Assembly (NCBI RefSeq): GCF_000196255.1
Contig: NC_006371.1
Coordinates: 1,808,055 to 1,872,054, forward strand
Reading direction: 5' to 3'
DNA from: Photobacterium profundum SS9
Lineage (GTDB): Bacteria; Pseudomonadota; Gammaproteobacteria; Enterobacterales; Vibrionaceae
Length of the DNA: 64,000 nt
The notes under the pieces are model-generated. The model had not been told where the DNA came from. It was given only the letters and a program-made list of their open reading frames with translations, and ran no database searches. Of this stretch, positions 57,594 to 64,000 are shown piece by piece (the first letter of the stretch is position 1; every line of letters starts with the position of its first letter). The position numbers and the translations under genes are program-made.

Positions 57594-58127
57594 CTAGGCA
57601 TATACTAGCTCAAGCGTTGTATCTGCTGTAATTGGGACCTCTAAGTCTGCATTGAGCAAACATTTAGACAAAAGGTCACAAATAATAGGCATTATGTGCT
57701 ACTTAGATATACCAGTTTTCGAGATAAGCGATTCGACATTTTGAGAGCCAAAGCGACTGACAATAGATAACATTAGTTGTTGAGTATCACTTAAATTATT
57801 TCGTGATGCATATCGATGAATTAACTTAAGATTTTTAAGAAGAGGTTTAATTCTGATATGTAACTCTTCGATTAACTCTAACGTAATACCAAGCTGTTCA
57901 GCTGCTGACCTTTTTGCTTCAAATTCTCTTTTAAAATGTGCAGAAGATGCCTCTACATCACTTTTAACTTCATAGAGAACAAATTCACCAGTATCGAATT
58001 CAATTAGAAAATCAGGAACATACTTGTGCTTTTTACCATGTGATTTCGTCAAGTTACGAGCAGGGCTGGTGAAGGCACTTTCAAGTGCATCTAGCACCAT
58101 TGAGGAGGGGGTAGGAATGATCGCCAT
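57594..58127 (-). pseudogene. tnsA: tnsA, internal deletion plus amber codon
   Basis: Start at ATG 58127 (GAGG 8 bases upstream): MAIIPTPSSMVLDALESAFT, then SPARNLTKSHGKKHK joins directly to YVPDFLIEFDTGEFVLYEVK. In Tn7 TnsA the catalytic Glu63 region lies between such segments, so about 55-60 codons including it are missing; Asp and Lys of the active site remain. A TAG at 57699-57701 interrupts the frame, which then continues HIMPIICDLLSKCLLNADLE to a stop at 57594. Minus strand, reading inward from the end, as expected for tnsA. Confidence 0.75.
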
Positions 58128-58184
58128 AAATATTGCCTCTTTCACCATATGTCGTAAACTTACAAAAGTATGGTACCGAAAGAA

Positions 58185-58235
58185 GCAATATCAAGTTATG
58201 GTTGTGATAAATATCACTTTATGGTTGTTTCAACA
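58185..58235 (-). promoter_or_regulatory. Transposon end with two TnsB-type binding sites
   Basis: Terminal TGTTG at 58235-58231 and two CAACCATAA..TGATATT sites (58210-58227 and 58185-58206). The third site expected in such ends is not evident before the tnsA start. Confidence 0.75.
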
Positions 58236-58256
58236 TTAAAAGAGGCAATATCGAGT

Positions 58257-59300
58257 TTATTCTTTACCGTAAACGTTGTTTTCTTGCTCTTGTACACGGA
58301 TGAATGTCGCGCGTTTTGTTAGCTCTTTAAGTTGCGCTGCACCAACGTACGTACAAGTTGAGCGGATGCCACCCATGATATCTTGGATAGTATTTTCAAC
58401 GGGGCCACGGAAAGGCAATAGCACAGTTTTACCTTCAGCTGCACGGTAGTTAGCCACGCCGCCTGAGTGCTTGTCCATTGCGCTCTGAGATGACATTCCA
58501 TAGAACTTCATGAACATTTCGCCATCTTTCTCAATAACTTCGCCGTTGCTTTCTTCATGACCTGCAAGCATACCGCCAAGCATTACAAAATCAGCACCGC
58601 CGCCGAATGCTTTAGATACGTCACCCGCACAAGAACAACCGCCATCACCAATGATACGACCGCCTAGACCATGTGCTGCGTCAGAACATTCGATTATTGC
58701 AGAAAGCTGAGGGTAACCAACACCTGTTTTAACACGTGTAGTACAAACAGAGCCTGGGCCAATACCCACTTTAACAATATCTGCACCAGCAAGGATGAGC
58801 TCTTCAACCATATCGCCAGTTACAACATTACCCGCACTGATTACTTTAGTAGGGAATTCAGCACGTACTTTTTGTACGTACTCTACAAGGTGCTCTGAGT
58901 AACCGTTAGCAATATCAATACAGATAAAGATTAGGTCTTCAGTTAACGCCATGATGTCTTTCGTTTTTTGAAAGTCAGCCTCAGAAGTACCTGTTGAAAC
59001 CATTGCGTTATTAAGTACGGCAGCATCATTATTTTTAACGAAACCAGCCCAATCATCTACAGTGTAGTGTTTGTGGATTGCAGTCATCACGTTATGCTTA
59101 GAAAGTGATGCCGCCATTTCAAAGCTACCCACTGAATCCATATTAGCAGCAATGATTGGTACACCAGACCATTGACGACCACTATGTTTGAATGTAAAAT
59201 CGCGGGTTAATTCAACTTGAGAACGGCTTTTTAACGTTGAACGTTTTGGACGAAACAGTACATCTTTAAAACCTAACTTCAAGTCTTGTTCGATACGCAT
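58257..59300 (-). CDS. guaC: GMP reductase
   Basis: 347 residues, full length. [20 protein letters not shown] opening, [20 protein letters not shown] with the catalytic Cys, and [20 protein letters not shown] phosphate loop identify GuaC, which converts GMP to IMP with NADPH. Its 3' end is the neighbour of the Tn7-like transposon end. Upstream are a promoter, a terminator at the transcription start and a PurR-like box. Confidence 0.97.
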   Translation of the reverse strand: MRIEQDLKLGFKDVLFRPKRSTLKSRSQVELTRDFTFKHSGRQWSGVPIIAANMDSVGSFEMAASLSKHNVMTAIHKHYTVDDWAGFVKNNDAAVLNNAMVSTGTSEADFQKTKDIMALTEDLIFICIDIANGYSEHLVEYVQKVRAEFPTKVISAGNVVTGDMVEELILAGADIVKVGIGPGSVCTTRVKTGVGYPQLSAIIECSDAAHGLGGRIIGDGGCSCAGDVSKAFGGGADFVMLGGMLAGHEESNGEVIEKDGEMFMKFYGMSSQSAMDKHSGGVANYRAAEGKTVLLPFRGPVENTIQDIMGGIRSTCTYVGAAQLKELTKRATFIRVQEQENNVYGKE

Positions 59301-59349
59301 GGTAATTCCTTAATCTTATCGAATATTGCTCAGCGAAGCGTTTACTTGC

Positions 59350-59365
59350 AGGTAATCGTTTTCGT
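59350..59365. promoter_or_regulatory. PurR-like operator in the guaC leader
   Basis: AGGTAATCGTTTTCGT agrees with the PurR consensus ACGCAAACGTTTTCGT at 13 of 16 positions. It lies between the promoter and the guaC start, where binding would block transcription. Confidence 0.5.
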
Positions 59366-59380
59366 CTTATGAGCAGGCAC

Positions 59381-59415
59381 AAAAAAACCGGAGCGTTGGC
59401 AGACGCTCCGGTTTT
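59381..59415 (-). terminator. Terminator hairpin at the start of the guaC transcript
   Basis: AACCGGAGCGT / ACGCTCCGGTT, 11 bp perfect, loop of six, then seven T on the minus strand and four T on the plus strand. It overlaps the predicted transcription start (about 59413). Confidence 0.8.
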
Positions 59416-59419
59416 CAGT

Positions 59420-59447
59420 ATTATAGAGCCAGAAACTTTTTTAACAA
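59420..59447 (-). promoter_or_regulatory. guaC promoter
   Basis: TATAAT (59425-59420) and TTGTTA (59447-59442) with a 16-bp spacer on the minus strand. Confidence 0.65.
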
Positions 59448-59666
59448 GTCTGATAATACGTTTTTTTTTGTGATATCATCCGTCAGATTACATCTACAGA
59501 AAATGCGATTTTCCTCCTATTTTTATCTGATTTTCCTGGTTTTTTAATCAATCTCTTTCATTTTGCTCAAATCCTTGCATAATTCATCATTCCTTCGTGT
59601 TTTCCGACTATATTTCATACAGAAGGAAGTTAGTTGTAAACATTGCACAATGGATAGGTTAGTTTT

Positions 59667-59996
59667 TTGAATAAAAGAAAAATAAAAAAAATATTCCCAC
59701 TCGATTTTTTTGGGGAAGATGGCAGTTGGCGTTTTATTATACGGGCAGAAAGCCCTGATGAAATTTTTGATGCGATGTATTGGCGTGCATATATTTCGTG
59801 TCATCGTAAAGATTTTGATTTACTGCATTTAGCAACAGATAAGTTTAATTATAAGTACCATTACTCATCATCTGATTCTTCAGAGCTGCACTATGGTTTA
59901 GGTGGTGAACCAATGCGGGTGAATATGATGGGCCCTATAGTCCCAATTTCTGTAATTCTTAAGAAATGGGGCAATACTATAAGTGTTGTTGGTTAA
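59667..59996 (+). CDS. Hypothetical protein, TTG start
   Basis: 109 residues beginning MNKRKIKKIFPLDFFGEDGS; the only available starts are TTG 59667 or later ATG codons. Compact, aromatic-rich, ends ISVILKKWGNTISVVG. A strong terminator follows at 60032. No family recognised; it looks like a small cytoplasmic globular protein. Confidence 0.5.
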   Translation: MNKRKIKKIFPLDFFGEDGSWRFIIRAESPDEIFDAMYWRAYISCHRKDFDLLHLATDKFNYKYHYSSSDSSELHYGLGGEPMRVNMMGPIVPISVILKKWGNTISVVG

Positions 59997-60031
59997 TTTA
60001 TTAAAGTGATTAATAGCTATTTAAGTAAAAT

Positions 60032-60067
60032 GACGGGATGCACTAAAGGTGCGATCCCGTTTTTTTA
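60032..60067 (+). terminator. Intrinsic terminator
   Basis: ACGGGAT and ATCCCGT form the outer stem, with CAC / GTG continuing it after one mismatch, and seven T follow. Confidence 0.85.
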
Positions 60068-60221
60068 TTTAAAATTTATTGGGCTTTAGGCAAGGCGCTA
60101 ATTTAAAGCCCATTGTATAATCGCGCTGAGAGCGCTTTGTGATTGTTGCTCTTGAAGTATTCATAGATAAGTCTCCAATGTGTCAACTTATCTCAGAACG
60201 GGACACAGTATCAACAATTAG

Positions 60222-60246
60222 AGGCCACTTTTAAGTGGCCTTTTTG
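60222..60246. terminator. Intrinsic terminator
   Basis: AGGCCACTT / AAGTGGCCT with a two-base centre and five T. Between it and the previous one, 60080-60112 contains GGGCTTTA / TAAAGCCC, another stem; no gene lies at 59997-60312. Confidence 0.75.
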
Positions 60247-61366
60247 TGTCTAATGACATCAATATAATAAGCCTCAGGCTTTGCCGAAGGCCTATTTTAA
60301 TACGTAAAAAACCTACTTCCGATAATCACACATACCTTCAATCACATGCGAAACAACATTAGTTTGTCGGCCATTCACGGTTTCTTTATAAGCAGAATAA
60401 ATAGCTGGTTTTGTTCTTAGGTTTCCACCCCGAACATTATCTGCAGCCATTTCAAAACCTCCATCTTTTCCTCGTAGATAAGTAGACTCTCTAGAATAAG
60501 GTACAACAGAGAATTTGATCGGGTACGAATAAAGCTGTATGGATCGCGCAGCATTTTTACGATTCAGATTGCTTCTGTCGCCCATAAAATCATCCATCAA
60601 ATAAGAAGGCACAACCCATACTTTTAATGCCAACCTAATGTTCTTATAACGAGCGATATTTATACCCGTTTTCATTTTCTCGACAATTTCAGGCATAGAG
60701 AAATTAACCGTATTTTTGCCATAGATATCACTCCACTGGTCAAAATCAATAGGCTCTGTGGTTAAAATCTCTCTTTCAACACCGTAATTTTCAGCACATT
60801 GGTAAAAGCCACATATTGCTTGAGGTTTATCAGGATAAAACTGATGCCCATCCACGCGCGAGGTATTTTCTAAAACGGCTTCTAAGCCAACTAATATTTT
60901 AGTACCCGCAGCTCTAGCATCTGGAGATAAAACAGCAGACAGTTCTACAGTATTAAACGTAATACGGGGACCTTGATCTCGAACAAAAAAGGCACCTTTT
61001 AATGTATAGCCGTTATCTTCAGTCCATAGCTTATCGTACTTATCATTGCCCTGTGTTGGATAAGCCATTACCTCCGCTTGAGGTACATCCATTAAGTTAA
61101 ATGTACCTAATGGTTTTTGGATTGAAACTTGATTTCCAGGTAGTGGGAAAGTCATCATTCTGACAGATGCCTGTACTGTCGAGCTTCCTTTCAATGCCAT
61201 TTCACCCACACTCATATAACTAGCTGGATCGGGCATTTTAAACCCGTCTAGCTCTCGCGTAGGTGCAAAATCAAAGTAATTCAATCCTTCTGATGCTGCA
61301 GACAAGAGCTGAGGAGCCACTGGTATACCAGAAAATTCGTAAGCGTTCACCAGAGTAGCTTGACTG

Positions 61367-62814
61367 CTACCCTGAACAAAGATTGAAGATGTCAGGATAT
61401 GGCTGTTTTTTCACGACAGCATTGACAATCTGTTGAAGAGCGATAAATGGTGACATACTTCGTTTCTTGCAGGTTTCAACAAGAGTGTGTATTCGGCCTC
61501 GAAACTTATCACCGCGATCGGAGCTTGTACCAAAACTGATTTTTCGCATGATCACGCTTCCACGTAACCGGCGCTCGGCTTCATTGTTGGTTAATGGGAT
61601 TGTTAAGGGAGCCGTCAGAAATACCCACAAACTGACTTCGTGCTTAAGAATGAATTTACATCGACCGCTATATCTAGATGTTGTGACATCCGCGCCTTTG
61701 TGTAACCAGCGCGTTAAGCTCTTTCTCAATCGCTTCATTCTCCGAAAGTATATCTCCGCTGAAATGTTTTCTTCTTCATAACAATGTTGAGTGCGAAAAA
61801 TCATATTGATAAGCAGAGTCAGTCGTTTGCCAATAAAAGCGGTTAACCCACCCCCACTGTAATCGGCCATTTGTTGGAGATTTCGCTTTAGGTGGCCTAA
61901 GCAAAATTGATGTTTTTCAGGATTGAGCCAATTATAGCTGGCACATTGATCGGAGATAACAACCCCAGCAAATTTTTCATTCAGCATCACTTTTGCCGAG
62001 TGGGTTGAGCGTGAAAACAAAACACGTTCATAGACCCAATCATCACTCGACATCAGCCAACACCAGCGTAGGCTGCTTTCACCATTTCTGATGTGAGAAG
62101 TCTCATCAATATGAACCATTGGCGCTTTTTGAATGGCGTCTCGAACGGCTTGATGTAAAGGCGTAAGCATCGATGATACTTTTCCTTGAGCCTCGGAGAT
62201 AGCGCCCGTGGAAAAGGAGGTGCCTAACTGCAGCTTGAGTAATTCTTGTATTTTACGAACGCTGAGATGAAACTGTCCAGCCAGCAGGGCAATGTAGCTC
62301 ATGAGGTTAGGGCCCATTATTCCCTGTGGGGTATCTTGAGGCCGCTTCCCCTTAACGGAAGTCTGGCAATTTTGACACCGGCCATGAAAGACTTGATATT
62401 CAGTAATATTTACAATTGGCTCAGGGATTTCATGCACTTGATGCCGATAGGATGGTTTTTGATTAATCGCGATATGACTATCGCCACAACAAGGGCACAG
62501 TGAACTGGGCACACAGGGTACAACAGTATCTGTCTTTTTGAGTTTGCTCAGTTTTCGCCGTTTGCCCTCGTGACCTTGTTGAGCTCCAATCTTATTGCCG
62601 CTACGAGGGCTTTCAGCTTTTTTCGCTCAGCCCTCTCTTTTGGGCCATCAGATGATGGCGACTTTGATGAGTTTTTAGAACTCGTCGAGAGCTTGTCTTC
62701 GTAGTGCCGCAATTTCTCCCATAGCTCCTGGATAAGAGCTTGAGCTTCATTGAGGCTATTTACCGTCGGTGGTTCTTCTTTAAATGATAATTTCTTTTTC
62801 ATACTGGTAAGCAT
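61367..62814 (-). CDS. IS66-type transposase, expressed through a probable -1 frameshift
   Basis: Frame 0 starts MLTSMKKKLSFKEEPP and covers the helical N-terminus (SSKNSSKSPSSDGPKERAER); the catalytic part follows in the -1 frame (MVHIDETSHIRN, VVISDQCASYNWL, LTNNEAERRLRGSVI giving Asp, Asp, Glu). The frames join at A AAA AAG (62623-62617), codons CGA AAA AAG, without a stop on either side. The fusion is about 482 residues, normal for single-ORF IS66 transposases. N-terminal product alone is 88 residues. Confidence 0.8.
62564..62623 (-). promoter_or_regulatory. Probable programmed -1 frameshift signal
   Basis: Slippery heptamer A AAA AAG at 62623-62617 in the zero frame, six bases, then GCCCTCGT (62610-62603) able to pair with ACGAGGGC (62571-62564) across 31 bases. 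Heptamer, spacing and stem are the known ingredients of bacterial -1 frameshifting. Confidence 0.65.
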
Positions 62815-64000
62815 GACGTGTGGGGAGGATCACTCAATAGCCAAATGTGGATCAAGTGCGCTCCATCACATTTTTTTGTGTCAATAGGGGGCTGGTGAAC
62901 GGTTACGAAAATTCAGCACCTGTTGACGCAATACTTAAACCACCTTGTAATATTTTGATGAGCATATCAAGCTCAGCATTGCCTTCTTCACGGTATATAG
63001 CCTTGGCAAACCGATCACGATCTGTTTCATTAAATAAACGCTGATAGTTTTGATAGCTCAATATGCCAACAGAATCAGGATCGAGGTTATCGCCACTTTT
63101 TATGAATGAAGACAAGAAATCTCGCTGCATATATTCGCCTTCTTTCACAACATCGGCTTCTGTTCCCATATAGCGCCCACTAAGTGTAAGATTTGCTTGT
63201 TGGATAGGCGAAATACGCACAGCCATTTTTAAATCAGTCGAATCTACGCATGGATCATATGAAATAGGAAAATCACCAAACACGAACTGCCCATCATCAT
63301 GAACATAATAACGGGCGAGACTTGTCGCCTCTCGTGGATAATGGGCAATATCATGATTGCCTATGGGTTTATAGTTGGCAAATAAATTCAATGGCTGCGC
63401 ATTAGGGTTATCACCCCGAACAGAAAGGGCAAGTTCAACACTATTATAAGTATAAGGAGCATGATTAATATAACTAATAACACGCACTATACCGCGAGAA
63501 CGATTATAGAGTGCGATATATGGGTAGCTATATTCTTTACTTTCTTGCTGAGCACCATTTTTTTCAAAGCCTAACTCTTGATGAATAAGTTCCCAGCCAT
63601 CCTCTGCTGAAAAATCGGGTTCACCACTGGTTCCAGCTTTCGCTGAAAAAGGAAACTTTTCAATATCATTGGAATAAAACGGGCTAACAACACGCTTCAC
63701 TGAACTATCATACGAATTAGTAAAGCTATTGATAAGCCAATGCTTTTGACGCCAATCAAATTGAATGATTTCATAATTAGTGACGCCCTCTGGAATATCT
63801 GGAATTTCATTTGCGGCAGAGAGAATAGGAAGTAATAACGCTATGCAACAAGATAGCTGTTTTAATTTACAGGTAAAGCTCATTTCGAGAGTCTCCATGT
63901 TAATAGGAGTCGGTAAAACAATTCACCGGCATTTATGGGTAAATATCAATATATTTAGACTTCCTCTACGAGCTAACTTATAAATAATTATTATGGAAGA

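Larger units (their letters stand above)
57408..58235. mobile_element. Remnant of a type I-F3 CRISPR-associated Tn7-like transposon at guaC
   Basis: Contains a tniQ start, a damaged tnsA and a transposon end reading TGTTGAAACAACCATAAAGT inward from 58235, followed by a second CAACCATAACTTGATATT site (58185-58206). These match my memory of the Tn6677 left end (TGTTGATGCAACCATAAAGT). The end lies 21 bp from the guaC stop; guaC is a known I-F3 attachment gene. tnsB, tnsC, cas8/7/6 and CRISPR repeats are absent. Confidence 0.8.
61339..62906 (-). mobile_element. IS66-type element (second kind), 1568 bp
   Basis: Ends GTAAGCGTTCACCAG and GTAACCGTTCACCAG; target duplication GAAAATTC at 61331-61338 and 62907-62914. 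The GTAA start and 8-bp duplication are IS66 features. Not related at sequence level to the 1765-bp element. Confidence 0.92.
60313..63883 (-). pseudogene. Large secreted protein of unknown function, split by an IS66-type element
   Basis: Removing the element and one GAAAATTC copy joins 63883-62907 to 61330-60313 in frame, about 664 residues from ATG 63883 (669 from an upstream start). Signal peptide SCCIALLLPILSAANE. Repeated beta-like segments (YSYPYIALYNRSRGIVRVIS; FNTVELSAVL) and several Cys suggest a folded extracellular protein. The join reads STGAEFSGIPVAPQLL without a break, so the insertion is recent. The gene has no recognisable family. Confidence 0.75.

Noticed and set aside
59544..59804. 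86-codon minus-strand frame upstream of the TTG-start gene
   Set aside because: Overlaps the plus-strand frame antisense, low-complexity, no ribosome site.
61351..61366. Separate 345- and 331-residue secreted-type genes on either side of the IS66-type element
   Set aside because: Taking out the element and one 8-bp duplication fuses the two frames exactly, so they are halves of one gene.
1..64000. tRNA or rRNA genes
   Set aside because: No cloverleaf or rRNA-like stretch was noticed by eye; a covariance-model scan would be decisive.

Overview
The window looks like a chromosomal region of a marine gammaproteobacterium of the Vibrionaceae (Photobacterium or Vibrio). This rests on an AT-rich background, an integron cassette array of the Vibrio superintegron type, a P2-type phage immunity module, an RND pump with two adaptors, and guaC used as an insertion site by a Tn7-like transposon. 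The genus is inference. The sequence is mosaic: ordinary metabolic and transport genes alternate with mobile DNA.

Layout. 1-5 kb: a partial monooxygenase gene, a dead IS5-type element, a RibD-type deaminase, and a minus-strand operon (IclR regulator, GlcG-like protein, SDR dehydrogenase, Dabb protein). 6.0-10.1 kb: a small integrated element combining P2-like int, C repressor and Cox with an IncFII-like rep gene and a DnaA box. 10.2-23.7 kb: core-like genes, namely a CPA2 antiporter, a tripartite-pump operon with two adaptors and one RND permease, a YiaV/YiaW pair with a divergent AraC regulator, a periplasmic protein, a tandem Usp protein, and a BCCT transporter with a coupled 30-residue membrane protein. 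24.2-29.1 kb: a 735-residue nuclease-like/SEC-C protein gene broken by a 1400-bp IS4-family element, itself broken by an IS10-like element. 29.7-33.3 kb: AraC regulator, DUF6506 protein, and an IS91-type element with its own tyrosine recombinase.

33.3-53.3 kb is the most striking part. A 16.4-kb stretch of integron cassettes (15 attC-like sites, no integron integrase) lies between two directly repeated 1765-bp IS66-family elements. The outer flanks of the pair carry the same 8-bp duplication, GACGAAAA, while the inner flanks differ. This is the signature of a compound transposon that moved a cassette array into the IS91-type element. All cassette genes read on the minus strand. Only five cassettes carry recognisable genes (HExxH lipoprotein, GNAT acetyltransferase, YiiX-like hydrolase plus lipoprotein, a two-gene small-protein cassette, a membrane protein). 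About ten are copies of one ORF-less cassette. Three IS10-like elements sit at the same base of attC R boxes, and two IS66 elements sit at the same base inside attC.

53.5-58.2 kb: a frameshifted IS3 element, an ISXO2-type transposase fragment, a cytochrome P450 gene, and the fossil of a type I-F3 CRISPR-associated Tn7-like transposon (tniQ 5' fragment, damaged tnsA, and an end with two TnsB-type sites) ending 21 bp from the stop codon of guaC. 58.2-64 kb: guaC with a leader holding a PurR-like box and a terminator at the start of transcription, a small hypothetical gene, and a 669-residue secreted protein gene broken by an IS66-type element whose transposase appears to need a -1 ribosomal frameshift.
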